A DNA stretch of 64,000 nucleotides, from assembly GCF_031583065.1 (NCBI RefSeq), contig NZ_CP134053.1:1984001-2048000 (forward strand), read 5' to 3'. The translations under genes were made by a program, and so were the position numbers. Position 1 is the stretch's first letter; each line of letters begins with the position of its first letter. The DNA comes from Streptomyces sp. CGMCC 4.7035. GTDB lineage: Bacteria; Actinomycetota; Actinomycetes; Streptomycetales; Streptomycetaceae. The notes under the pieces were generated by a model. It ran no database searches. It saw nothing but the letters and a program-made list of their open reading frames with translations, and was not told where the DNA came from. Shown here one piece after another: positions 55,666-63,690 of this stretch.

Positions 55666-55977
55666 ATGGCCGGCCAGTTCCGGGTAACAGAGGACGAACT
55701 CGCCAAGCTCTCCGGCGACATCAGCAACGTCAACGGTCAGCTGCAGGGCGAGATCCGCCGTCTCAACGGAGTGATCGACCAGATCGCGGGCGGCTGGCAG
55801 GGCCAGGCGGCCACGTCCTACCACCAGCTGCAGGAGCGCTGGAACGCGGACGCGAAGAGGATGAGCGACATCCTCAACGACATCAAGGAAGCCGTGGACT
55901 CCACGCGGAGCAACTACTCCGCGTCGGAAGAGCAGCAGAACTCCGAGATCAGCAAGATCATGTCCGACTTCGGCTGA
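55666..55977 (+). CDS. esxA: WXG100 protein, EsxA-like
   Basis: A 103-residue ESX substrate of the WXG100 family: two helices joined by the turn GGWQG (Trp44-Gln-Gly). The first helix is TEDELAKLSGDISNVNGQLQ and the second begins QAATSYHQLQERWNADAKRM. Near the C-terminus NYSASEEQQN supplies the secretion motif YxxxE (Tyr84, Glu88). WXG100 proteins leave the cell as folded heterodimers, here most likely with the next gene's product. ATG with GGGGGAAGG upstream. Which of the two corresponds to S. coelicolor EsxA is by position only. Confidence 0.92.
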   Translation: MAGQFRVTEDELAKLSGDISNVNGQLQGEIRRLNGVIDQIAGGWQGQAATSYHQLQERWNADAKRMSDILNDIKEAVDSTRSNYSASEEQQNSEISKIMSDFG

Positions 55978-56057
55978 TCCAGCCGGTCCGGACCCAGCTC
56001 TTCCCGATCCACCGCTTTCCATCGATTTCCTTCGACTCTTCCTGAAAGGGAACGACG

Positions 56058-56342
56058 ATGTCGATCCTCGTCAATTACGCAACCATCACCAACGCGTCCT
56101 CGGACGTGCGCTCGACCGCCGGTCGCATCAAGCAGCAGCTCGACGACCTCGAGGCCGCGGTCAAGCGCGTCGCCAACACCTGGGAAGGTGAGGCGCAGGA
56201 GGGCTACCAGCGCAAGCAGCGCGAGTGGGACCAGACCGCCGCTGACCTGCACGCGACCCTGCTGAAGATCGCCACGGCGCTGCAGAGCGCGGCCGAGAAC
56301 TACCAGGCCACCGAGAAGAGCAACGCCTCGACCTGGGGCTGA
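56058..56342 (+). CDS. esxB: WXG100 protein, EsxB-like
   Basis: A 94-residue WXG100 protein with the turn TWEGEAQ (Trp42-Glu-Gly). Helices: VRSTAGRIKQQLDDLEAAVK and QEGYQRKQREWDQTAADLHA. It ends AENYQATEKSNASTWG, with the YxxxE signal at Tyr82-Glu86 close to the C-terminus. It starts 80 bp after the first esx gene with GAAAGGGAACG upstream, and is followed by a long perfect hairpin, so the pair forms its own high-level unit. Confidence 0.93.
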   Translation: MSILVNYATITNASSDVRSTAGRIKQQLDDLEAAVKRVANTWEGEAQEGYQRKQREWDQTAADLHATLLKIATALQSAAENYQATEKSNASTWG

Positions 56343-56378
56343 GCCGTCGGCGGTCCGAGGGACATGACATGAGGAGGA

Positions 56379-56414
56379 TCGGCCCAGCCGACGCCATGGC
56401 GTCCGCTGGGCCGA
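56379..56414 (+). terminator. Terminator after the esx pair
   Basis: TCGGCCCAGC (56379-56388) and GCTGGGCCGA (56405-56414) pair exactly, with an inner ACGCC/GGCGT stem (56391-56402) around AT: 15 paired bases in total. Confidence 0.9.
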
Positions 56415-56534
56415 CCCATCTCCGGGTCCGTACACCGCACATCCGCTGAATCTTCACGAGCATTAACGCATCTTCACAAACAGACATTCATGACCCAGCT
56501 TCGAAGGAAGCAAGTAAGCCCTGGGGGCCTGAAC

Positions 56535-57818
56535 ATGGGGGGCGTGACAGCCCGTTCGCGTAGCCGCGACAGTGGGACCCGCGCACTGCGGCGGGCTTTC
56601 GGCGTGCTCGCGGCCACGGGGATCTGCCTGGCATCGGCCCCGCCGGCATTGGCTGCCCCGGCACTTGCCCGCCCCGACGGCCCGGACTTCGGCCTGGCGG
56701 CCAGCTCCGAATGTGTCTTCGGTGGCGACGTCATCAAGTCCACGCCCTGGTCACTCCAGCGGATACTCCTGGACCAGCTGCGCGAACAGGCGACGGGCAA
56801 GGGCGTCACGGTCGCGGTGATCGACACCGGCGTCGACGCCTCCAACGTCCAGCTGCGCGAGGCCATGGCCTCCGGCGGCGGCGACTACGTCGGCTCGACA
56901 AAGGGCACCCAGGACCTGGAAGGCCACGGCACCCGGGTCGCGGGCATCATCGCCGCCCGCCCGCTGAAGGGCACCGGTTTCGTGGGCCTCGCGCCCGAGG
57001 CCAAGATCCTCTCCTTCCGTTACACGGGCGGGGAGAACAAGCAGGGCAACTCGCGGACCATGTCCTCGGCCATCCGTGCCGCGGTCGCCAAGGGCGCGAA
57101 GATCATCAACATCTCGTCGGACACCGCGAACAGGCAGGACAACACGGAACTGCGGAACGCCGTGGCGGCCGCCGTGCAGTCGGGCGCCCTCATCGTGGCG
57201 GCCGCCGGCAACGACGGCGCCGACGGCAAGGCCGCGAAGACCTACCCCGCCTCGTACCCGGGCGTCCTGGCAGTGGCGGCCTCCGACCGCAACGACGAAC
57301 GCGCCTACTTCTCACAGGCCGGCGACTTCGTCGACGTCGCGGCACCGGGCGTCGACATGGTCTCCACCGTCCCCAAGGGCGGCCAGTGCACCGCCGACGG
57401 CACGAGCTTCGCGACCCCCTACGTGGCGGGCGTCGCGGCTCTGCTGAAGGAGAAGCACCCGAACTGGACGGCGGCCCAGCTCGCCACCCGCATCGAGGAA
57501 ACCGCCCAACGCCCGGGCCGCGGCCCCAACCAGTTCATCGGCTGGGGTGTCGTGGACCCGGTCGCCGCCCTGTCGGAGGACTCCACGCCGAGCAACTCCC
57601 CGAAACCGGATGCGCCGATGGCGGCGGGGTCTGGCGGGGTCATCCCCATGGCGGTGACCATGGGGGAGAGCGAGGCGGAACGCGAACGCCGGGTCGCCGT
57701 CTACGTGCTGGGTATAGGCCTGGTGCTGGTGCTCGTGGCGGCGGGGAGCGGGGTGGCTTTGCGGGACTGGCGGACCAAGCGGGTTGGACAGGCCGGCCGG
57801 GCTGGACAGTCGGGCTAG
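56535..57818 (+). CDS. mycP: Mycosin (S8 subtilisin-like serine protease), MycP-type
   Basis: A 427-residue membrane-anchored protease of the ESX system. The signal peptide runs through ALRRAFGVLAATGICLASAP with ALAAPA cleavage. The catalytic triad is Asp97 (VAVIDTGVDASN), His131 (GHGTRVAGI) and Ser291 (GTSFATPYVAG), with the oxyanion Asn in AAAGNDG. A C-terminal transmembrane helix (VAVYVLGIGLVLVLVAAGSG) and short basic tail anchor it outside the membrane. ATG 56535 was preferred (CTGGGGGC 7 bp upstream); ATG 56490 is in frame without a ribosome-binding site. TCTTCAC repeats 20 bp apart (56451, 56471) lie upstream. Mycosins are required for ESX stability and cleave some substrates. Confidence 0.93.
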   Translation: MGGVTARSRSRDSGTRALRRAFGVLAATGICLASAPPALAAPALARPDGPDFGLAASSECVFGGDVIKSTPWSLQRILLDQLREQATGKGVTVAVIDTGVDASNVQLREAMASGGGDYVGSTKGTQDLEGHGTRVAGIIAARPLKGTGFVGLAPEAKILSFRYTGGENKQGNSRTMSSAIRAAVAKGAKIINISSDTANRQDNTELRNAVAAAVQSGALIVAAAGNDGADGKAAKTYPASYPGVLAVAASDRNDERAYFSQAGDFVDVAAPGVDMVSTVPKGGQCTADGTSFATPYVAGVAALLKEKHPNWTAAQLATRIEETAQRPGRGPNQFIGWGVVDPVAALSEDSTPSNSPKPDAPMAAGSGGVIPMAVTMGESEAERERRVAVYVLGIGLVLVLVAAGSGVALRDWRTKRVGQAGRAGQSG

Positions 57819-57882
57819 ACGATGACTTGGGCACCCGGAGCCGGTGCCGCAACTTGGATAACAGGGGAGAGGACAACGGGGT

Positions 57883-58230
57883 ATGAGCAACGGAATGCGG
57901 GTCGATCTGAGCGCGCTGGATGAGGTCATCCGGAAGCTCTTGACGTTGCTGGACGACATGGACAAGGCCGGGCAGACGTCGCGGTACAACACGGAGCTCA
58001 CGATGGCCGCGTTCGGGAACAATTGCACGTTCCTGGAGGCGGGTGAGCTCTTCTCCGCCCACAAGGACGCTAAGACCAAGCTTGAGGATGCGATCGAGGG
58101 ACTTCACGGCCTGATCGACAAGTTCAGTTCGAGCACGTCCAAGGTCAAGGACAAGTACACCGAGCAGGAGTACGCGAACAAGCAGCAAATGGGCGGTGAG
58201 TCTGGGGGCTCGAGCGGCAACTGGGACTAG
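57883..58230 (+). CDS. WXG100/ESAT-6-like secreted protein, candidate ESX substrate
   Basis: A 115-residue all-helical protein: VDLSALDEVIRKLLTLLDDM, a second helix NCTFLEAGELFSAHKDAKTK, and LEDAIEGLHGLIDKFSSSTS. There is no WXG turn in the middle, so it is an atypical member, probably a helical-hairpin partner for the larger protein that follows. The C-terminus has YTEQEYAN (Tyr92, Glu96), fitting the YxxxD/E secretion signal, and ends GGSSGNWD. It starts 64 bp after mycP with ACAGGGGAGAGG upstream and lies 42 bp before the next gene, the usual layout for a substrate pair. Confidence 0.7.
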   Translation: MSNGMRVDLSALDEVIRKLLTLLDDMDKAGQTSRYNTELTMAAFGNNCTFLEAGELFSAHKDAKTKLEDAIEGLHGLIDKFSSSTSKVKDKYTEQEYANKQQMGGESGGSSGNWD

Positions 58231-58272
58231 TAGTCCGGATCGAGGTTCACCCAACCAAAAAGGAGTTCAAAA

Positions 58273-59727
58273 ATGGCCGACGACAAAGCGCTGCCCAAGC
58301 CAGTCCTTGAGCAAGAGACGTGCCTTGCGGGGCGTCCCAAGACCAAGACTCAATTCATCGACTACTCACTCAAAGAGCTCAAGCAGATGCTTGAGGGCAC
58401 CAATCCGGGGCAAATTGAGGAGGTCGGCCATCACTGGGGCAAGGTCAATGAAATCCTTGCTGGCGGTGAGGGAGGCGGGATCGCTGGCCTGCTCGACAAG
58501 GCGGTCGACAACGTTCTGGAGCACTGGGAGGGTGACGCAGCCACCAGTTTCGAGAAGAAGGCTCGCGAAATCGCACAGAGCATCCGAAACACAGCTTGGT
58601 ATGCGGATCTCAACAGGTCCCAGATGGCCGACGCTGCGAATCAACTGCGCACGTACAAGGAGCAACTGGACGCCATTCAGGAACCCAGCACCCTGGATAA
58701 GTTCGGTGACGCTTTCAGCGACTGGCAGTGGGATGACGGTCAGGCGGTAGCCAATGATCTCCACCAAGGCAAACTGACAGCTGCGCAGATTGCCCAGAAG
58801 GATGAAGGCAAGATCGGCGCTAGCCGAGAAGCCCAGCTCAACGGCGTTGCTGTCATGGAGAATCTGGGCGCTCAGTACGCGCGAATCACGAGGAACTTCA
58901 ACAGGAACCAGATTGTCCAAGATCCCGATAAGGGGATCAAAGAGCCTAACCGTGATGTGGAGTACCCGCCGCCAGTCACCCCCGGCGTCGTGGGTGCGTC
59001 CCGACCCAGTGGGTCCGGATCGGGTAATAAGCCCTGGAGCGCAGGCCCGACTACCAGCGTGAAGCCAGCCCCAACGGTGCCCCGCGACCCGGGAATCACG
59101 GGAGGCACGCAGCTTCCGACGGGCAAGACGAGCCAGCTTCCGACGACCGGAACGAATGTAGACAGCATCTCCCCCCGCCCGACGGGGACCGGTCCTGGCA
59201 CGGGTGTTGGCGTGCCCAGCGGCGGTGGCGGCGGCATCGGTACCGGCGGAGCTCAGGGCCCCGGGATAGTGGCTCCTGCCGGGTCATCCGGCATCGGGCG
59301 CGGTACTACCGGACGCGGCATTGGAGTTGCGGGCGGTCGCGGTGGTGTGGCCGGTGGCGGCGCGGCAGCAGGTCGCGGCGCAGGCCGAGCTGGCATGGGC
59401 GGTATGGGCGGCGGAGCCGGTGCAGCCGGCCGAAGCGGTGCTGGTGCCAGCGGCCGTGGAGCTCTTGCCCGTTCTCGTGGTGGTGTCGTCGGTGCCGCCA
59501 AGGGGATCTCTGGTAAGGGCACAGGCGGTGGTGCAGGCCTGCACGGCAGCCGTGGCGGAACCCAGCGCGGCGCTGGCGGGATGGCCGGCGGCGCGGGTGG
59601 TCGCAATGGCCGACGCCGCGGGGAGGAGAATAACCAGGGAGATCGTCCCGACTACTTGGTTGAGGACGAGGAGACCTGGATCTCCGAAGAGGACCGCAAC
59701 AGGAACGTACCGCGGACCATCGAGTAG
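58273..59727 (+). CDS. Large WXG100-domain, Gly-rich candidate ESX substrate
   Basis: A 484-residue protein. Residues 1-220 are helical and contain the WXG-type turn EHWEGDAATSFEKKA, preceded by LLDKAVDNVLEHW. A Pro/Thr/Gly linker (about 235-330) leads to a Gly/Arg/Ala-rich region (GRGTTGRGIGVAGGRGG, RAGMGGMGGGAGAAG). The C-terminus is acidic and conserved in look: RPDYLVEDEETWISEEDRNR, with Tyr461-Asp465 matching YxxxD. The architecture parallels PPE-type substrates: a helical docking domain, a low-complexity region and a C-terminal signal. Base composition of the first half is lower in GC than most of the window. ATG with AAAAGGAG upstream. A perfect terminator follows. Confidence 0.72.
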   Translation: MADDKALPKPVLEQETCLAGRPKTKTQFIDYSLKELKQMLEGTNPGQIEEVGHHWGKVNEILAGGEGGGIAGLLDKAVDNVLEHWEGDAATSFEKKAREIAQSIRNTAWYADLNRSQMADAANQLRTYKEQLDAIQEPSTLDKFGDAFSDWQWDDGQAVANDLHQGKLTAAQIAQKDEGKIGASREAQLNGVAVMENLGAQYARITRNFNRNQIVQDPDKGIKEPNRDVEYPPPVTPGVVGASRPSGSGSGNKPWSAGPTTSVKPAPTVPRDPGITGGTQLPTGKTSQLPTTGTNVDSISPRPTGTGPGTGVGVPSGGGGGIGTGGAQGPGIVAPAGSSGIGRGTTGRGIGVAGGRGGVAGGGAAAGRGAGRAGMGGMGGGAGAAGRSGAGASGRGALARSRGGVVGAAKGISGKGTGGGAGLHGSRGGTQRGAGGMAGGAGGRNGRRRGEENNQGDRPDYLVEDEETWISEEDRNRNVPRTIE

Positions 59728-59734
59728 GCACACG

Positions 59735-59767
59735 GGCGAGCCGCACGGAGAAAGCGTGCGGCTCGCC
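59735..59767 (+). terminator. Terminator after the large ESX substrate gene
   Basis: GGCGAGCCGCACG (59735-59747) pairs exactly with CGTGCGGCTCGCC (59755-59767) around GAGAAAG, 8 bp after the stop. Confidence 0.95.
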
Positions 59768-59815
59768 TGTATGAAGACTGGCGGAACCAGTCGTAGTTGA
59801 GTGAGGAGCAAGACA

Positions 59816-61165
59816 GTGGGTTTCAAGCGAGTCTGGTCTACGACGGGAGTCGTGGCGCTGACAGGAGCCTTGCTCCTCACTTCGGCCCAGACTGCCTCGG
59901 CTGACTATGTCAGGGACAAACAGTGGGTCTTGGACGTATTCGCGATGAAAGACACCTGGTCAGAGACTCAGGGGCAAGGGGTGATTGTCGCTGTTGTCGA
60001 CTCTGGAGTGGATGGCAGTCATCCTGATCTGACTGGTCAGGTCCTTGGGGGCAAAGACTTTACCGGCGGCGGGAATGCCCAAGAGGACAAAATTGGCCAC
60101 GGGACAAAGATGGCAAGCATTATCGCTGGCCACGGTCATGGAGCAGGGAATTCTTCTGGTGTGATCGGGCTCGCACCGAAGGCTAAGATCTTGCCTCTGC
60201 GTACACTTCAGACGAGGGATGACAATAATTCTGACGAGACGTGGGGTGCCGCAGTTCGATATGCGGTAGACCATGGCGCAAAAGTAATTAATCTCTCCAT
60301 CGCAAATGATGGCGGAAAGACTCTAAGTGCCGGTCGTGAAGCGATCGCGTATGCAGAGGATCACGATGTTGTCGTCGTGGCAGGCTCAGGCAACGACGGG
60401 TCTTCTCGCGTAAGTGAGCCTGCGGCCCTACCCGGCGTTCTCTCTGTCGGCGCTGTGGACAAACACGCCAACGTCTGGGAGGACTCGAATTCGGGAAAGG
60501 GGCTAGCGCTTACAGCTCCCGGGGTGGACATTGTTGGCGCAAATCCGACGATGTCGAATGGGTATGGTGTGGGTAGCGGCACTTCGGATGCTACGGCCTT
60601 TGTATCCGCCGCCGCAGCCTTGGTCCGTGCAAAGTACCCTGACCTCACCGCTGGCCAAATCATCAACCGCCTGATCAAGTCGGCCTCGTTCCTTGGTCAC
60701 AAGGGACTGAAGGCGCCCGATGAGGAGTACGGCTACGGGATTATCCGCCCGCGTCAGGCGGTCACTATGGACATTCCCGCAGGACCTAAGGAGAACCCTC
60801 TCGGCCAGCTCAAGTCGTCTAACTCGACTTCCGGAAAGGAATCCGAAGAGACGGGTACCTCGGTCCAGGCTGAAAAGAAGAAGTCCTCCTCCAGCGACAT
60901 CCTCGTCATCGCCGGTGGCATCGCCGCTGCCGTTGTCGTTGTAGGCGTCCTCTTCGCAGTAATCCGCAGCCGCCGCAACGGCGGTAACGGTGGTCGCGGC
61001 TTCGGCGGTGGCGTCTCCCCTCAGGGTGCGGGCTACCCGCCCCAGCACCCCACGTACCCGCCTGCCCAGCAGCCATACCCCAATTCAGTCCCCAACCAGG
61101 GGTACCCCACTCCTCCGCAGCACTCCAACCCCTACACCCAGCAGCCCCCGAACCAAGGGCAGTAG
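59816..61165 (+). CDS. Second mycosin-like S8 protease with PQ-rich C-terminal tail
   Basis: A 449-residue subtilisin-family protease. Signal peptide (TGVVALTGALLLTSAQTASA), then a catalytic domain with Asp62 (VAVVDSGVDGSH), His95 (GHGTKMASI) and Ser257 (GSGTSDATAFVSA); the triad is complete. A transmembrane helix at about 365-385 (ILVIAGGIAAAVVVVGVLFA) is followed by a cytoplasmic tail rich in Pro, Gln, Tyr and Asn (GYPPQHPTYPPAQQPYP, NQGYPTPPQHSNPY). The GTG at 59816 has GAGGAG 8 bp upstream; GTG 59801 is in frame. Its coding DNA is clearly less GC-rich, with more A/T-ending codons than mycP, suggesting a different history. Having two mycosins beside one ESX set is unusual. Confidence 0.88.
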   Translation: MGFKRVWSTTGVVALTGALLLTSAQTASADYVRDKQWVLDVFAMKDTWSETQGQGVIVAVVDSGVDGSHPDLTGQVLGGKDFTGGGNAQEDKIGHGTKMASIIAGHGHGAGNSSGVIGLAPKAKILPLRTLQTRDDNNSDETWGAAVRYAVDHGAKVINLSIANDGGKTLSAGREAIAYAEDHDVVVVAGSGNDGSSRVSEPAALPGVLSVGAVDKHANVWEDSNSGKGLALTAPGVDIVGANPTMSNGYGVGSGTSDATAFVSAAAALVRAKYPDLTAGQIINRLIKSASFLGHKGLKAPDEEYGYGIIRPRQAVTMDIPAGPKENPLGQLKSSNSTSGKESEETGTSVQAEKKKSSSSDILVIAGGIAAAVVVVGVLFAVIRSRRNGGNGGRGFGGGVSPQGAGYPPQHPTYPPAQQPYPNSVPNQGYPTPPQHSNPYTQQPPNQGQ

Positions 61166-61334
61166 GAGTAATTCCCGTACGGGGCTACCCGCCTCTGCAG
61201 GGGCCTCGCAAATGGGTGGATGCAAGCGGCTCAGGGATTGTCTCCCGTTCCGTCGGATCCAGCCGGCCGACGAAGTATCTGGGGAAAGACACCCGCCAGC
61301 GAATCAGCCCGAGAACGAGAAGGGACTTTCCACA

Positions 61335-61667
61335 ATGGGTGCCATCGTCCTCATCGTCGGCGTCATCGGCATCGGAGCCGTGATTGCCGCCGTTGTCGTA
61401 TTTTCCGCAACACGCCGCCGACGCGACTCCGGCACTGGCACAGTCAACCCTGGTGCCGGAACCTACTCCCAGAACATGGGTTATCCGCCCCAGCAGCCGA
61501 TCTACCCAACCGCCCAGCCGCCGTACCCCTCACCTCCCCACCAGGGATACCCCACCCCTCCCGGACAGCCGCCCCAGTACCCCAATCCCAACGTGCAGCA
61601 ACCCCCGTACCCAGGGCGGTTTCAAAGTCTTGTGGATCAAGGATCCGTGCTGGTCACGGCATCATGA
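61335..61667 (+). pseudogene. Small membrane protein with mycosin-like tail, interrupted by an IS element
   Basis: The ATG starts an N-terminal transmembrane helix (GAIVLIVGVIGIGAVIAAVV) and a basic ATRRRRD, then a Pro/Gln/Tyr-rich tail (GYPPQQPIYPTAQPPYPSPP, HQGYPTPPGQPPQYPN) very like the end of the preceding protease. At 61611 the ISAs1-type element begins; the frame reads through into it and stops at 61667 after a foreign tail. Removing the element and one copy of the target duplication restores an end QQPPYQGQ and a stop at 62964, giving a 95-residue protein. The gene is thus a tail-only relative of the mycosin, recently interrupted. The truncated product may still be made and membrane-inserted. 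Confidence 0.8.
61602..61611. repeat. Target-site duplication, left copy
   Basis: CCCCCGTACC directly precedes the element and is repeated exactly at 62943-62952 directly after it. Confidence 0.95.
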
Positions 61668-62942
61668 CGATGGGGTCGCGGGCCGCCACGCATGCAACGA
61701 AGCTCCGGTTGATGCCGGTGACCTACCAAGTCGCCTGTATCGCCCGGAGCTTCGATGTGTCGTCAGTCTGCCACCGTGTGTCTGGTCAAGTCGCCCTCGC
61801 GTCAGCACCGCGTGATCGGCGACCTGCCGTCCCGGCTGGCGACCTTGCCCGATCCCCGTGACCGGCGCGGAAGGCGTCACCCGTTCGTGAGCGTGCTGCT
61901 GACGGCCTGCTCCGCCGTCATGTGTGGGGCCCGGTCCTTCGCGGCGATCGGGCAGTGGGCGCGAAACGCTCCGCAGGACACCCTGGCCCGGCTCGGCGCC
62001 CGGACGGTGTCCGCCTTCACCGTGTGCGTCGCGCCGAGCACGGCGACGATCCGCCGGATCATCAACCGAGTCTGCCCAGGTGGCCTCGCCGACCTGCTGG
62101 GAAGCGACCCGTCCGGCGCCGACACCCTGGCCGTGGACGGCAAAAGCGCCCGTGGCTCCCGCCACGGTGACACCCCAGCCGCGCATCTGCTCGCCGCCAT
62201 GACCGGTGGCGGACTGACCGTCACGCAGTTGCGAGTCCCGGACAAGACGAATGAAATCACCTGCTTCGCCAGCCTGTTGGCCCCGTTCGACCTGACCGGG
62301 GTGACCGTGACGGCCGATGCCCTGCACGCCCAGCGCGGCCACGCCCGCTTCCTCGTCGAGGAGAAGAAGGCGCACTACGCGCTGTGCGTGAAGAAGAACC
62401 AGGCCGGTCTCTACGAGCGGCTGCACATGCTGCCCTGGAAGGAGGTGACCGCGAAGTTCTACGACCGCACCGAGGGGCACGGCCGAAAGGAGACCCGCGT
62501 GGTGCAGGTCCTGACCGTCGATGACCTCGACTTCCCGCACGCCACACAGGTCGCCCGGGTCGTACGCCACCGCACCTGCCTGAAGACCGGCAGGCGCAGC
62601 CGCGAGACGGTTTACGTCATCACCGATCTGACCAGCCGGGAAGCCTCCCCACAGCGGCTCGCGAAGATCATTCGTTCGCAGTGGGTGATCGAAAACCGGC
62701 TCCACTTCGTGAGGGACACTGCCTTCCGCGAGGACGCCTCCAAGGTGCACACCGAGCATGGCCCGGAGAACATGGCCACCTTGCGGAGCTACGCGATCAA
62801 CTGCCTCCGTGCCGCCGGGCACCACAACATCGCCGCCGGACTCCGCGAGATGTCCTACGAGCCGTTCACCCGTCCCCTGGCACTCCTCGGACTCCGCTGA
62901 CCAGCACAGACGCGCGAACAGTCAGACTTTGAAACCACCCTG
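61612..62942 (+). mobile_element. ISAs1-family insertion sequence, 1331 bp, complete
   Basis: Terminal inverted repeats CAGGGCGGTTTCAAAGTCT (left, 61612-61630) and, read inward from the right end (62924-62942), CAGGGTGGTTTCAAAGTCT differ at one of 19 positions. A 10-bp direct repeat flanks the element. One intact transposase gene fills most of it. Perfect ends and duplication indicate a recent insertion. Confidence 0.94.
61755..62900 (+). CDS. ISAs1-family (IS4-related DDE) transposase
   Basis: A 381-residue DDE transposase. It has the H-repeat/ISAs1 N-terminal domain (LATLPDPRDRRGRRHPFVSV, ARSFAAIGQWARN), the first catalytic Asp in DTLAVDGKSARGS (the diagnostic AVDGK motif), the second in GVTVTADALHAQRGHARFL (TADALHxQ), and the Glu in the QWVIENRLHFVRDTAFREDA block (HWxIENxLHWxRDVxFxED in the family). 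It catalyses cut-and-paste movement at the 19-bp ends. No frameshift is visible, so it is probably active. Its base composition is close to the host average, unlike the genes around it. Confidence 0.94.
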   Translation: MCRQSATVCLVKSPSRQHRVIGDLPSRLATLPDPRDRRGRRHPFVSVLLTACSAVMCGARSFAAIGQWARNAPQDTLARLGARTVSAFTVCVAPSTATIRRIINRVCPGGLADLLGSDPSGADTLAVDGKSARGSRHGDTPAAHLLAAMTGGGLTVTQLRVPDKTNEITCFASLLAPFDLTGVTVTADALHAQRGHARFLVEEKKAHYALCVKKNQAGLYERLHMLPWKEVTAKFYDRTEGHGRKETRVVQVLTVDDLDFPHATQVARVVRHRTCLKTGRRSRETVYVITDLTSREASPQRLAKIIRSQWVIENRLHFVRDTAFREDASKVHTEHGPENMATLRSYAINCLRAAGHHNIAAGLREMSYEPFTRPLALLGLR

Positions 62943-62964
62943 CCCCCGTACCAGGGTCAGTAGG
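62943..62964 (+). pseudogene. 3' end of the interrupted membrane protein gene
   Basis: Right copy of the target duplication CCCCCGTACC (62943-62952) followed by AGGGTCAGTAG. In the frame of the left fragment this reads P-P-Y-Q-G-Q-stop. Confidence 0.85.
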
Positions 62965-63150
62965 TGTTTATTTACATTGGGCGAGGGTGAATAAGTTGCG
63001 GCCGTAGCCTGCGACTGCCTCTCGAACGTCTGAGCAGTAAATTCGTGTTACAAATCCTCTGCTCTCACGAATCCGCGTACCCATGCATCACTCAAGGAGC
63101 CATTTCGGGGGAAGCGCTTCAGAACGGATATGGATCAGCTCGGTAGTTTC
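62965..63150. other. AT-richer intergenic stretch
   Basis: About 190 bp with noticeably lower GC (GTGTTTATTTACATTGGG; GTAAATTCGTGTTACAAATC). It includes GGAAGCGCTTC at 63113-63123, a chance-level match to the cluster operator core. No gene. Confidence 0.4.
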
Positions 63151-63690
63151 TCAAGACCCTCGAGGGCTGTATCCGGGATCCGTATGAGGCGTGATCCGTA
63201 GGACCCGGCGTTTACCTCGGATGTCCGGTTGAGCATGCGATGCCGTGGAGGGCGAGCACGTGGCGGTGTTCGGTGTGGGCTCGGCATCCGGCGACGGTGT
63301 TGACGTTTCCGGTGGGCTCGAGCGCCCGCGGATCAAATTGCGGACAGTGGCGAGCGCAGTGGATGCATTGCGGCTTCTGACCTGGGGCATGTCCTCAGTG
63401 AAGTCGCCGATAACTGCTCGGACCTGGCGTCTGCGCAGGCGCAGCACCCTCTCGCACACCCTGAGCCGCGACCCGTGGCGCAGCCGGAGCATCAGGAAGA
63501 TCAGCACGAACAGGGTGGCCGGGATACCGAACGCCGGCAGGGCGGCGTCCCAGCCGACAAGGTGCGCCACGAACGGCACGGCGAACAGGACCACGGCGAG
63601 CGCGAGGCGCGTGGCGATGTGCCGATACAGCAGTGTGCGGTTGCGTTTGACTACGTGGGCAACGTCCGGTGCCACGGGCGGGTTGGCCAT
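63151..63690 (-). CDS. Hypothetical membrane protein
   Basis: A 179-residue protein with two predicted transmembrane helices (LALAVVLFAVPFVAHLVGW and AFGIPATLFVLIFLMLRL) preceded by a basic VVKRNRTLLYRHIATR segment and followed by a very basic HGSRLRVCERVLRLRRRQVR stretch and a hydrophilic Ser/Pro/Thr-rich tail. The C-terminal 60 residues may be a frameshifted end, since their composition differs. No family was recognised; similar small membrane proteins lie beside ESX genes in other streptomycetes (recalled, not checked). It has only a weak ribosome-binding site. Oriented against the ESX genes. Confidence 0.5.
   Translation of the reverse strand: MANPPVAPDVAHVVKRNRTLLYRHIATRLALAVVLFAVPFVAHLVGWDAALPAFGIPATLFVLIFLMLRLRHGSRLRVCERVLRLRRRQVRAVIGDFTEDMPQVRSRNASTALATVRNLIRGRSSPPETSTPSPDAEPTPNTATCSPSTASHAQPDIRGKRRVLRITPHTDPGYSPRGS

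Noticed and set aside
63113..63123. GGAAGCGCTTC as a fifth site of the glycosidase operator
   Set aside because: Only the central ten bases match, flanks are not symmetrical, and it is far from any glycosidase gene.
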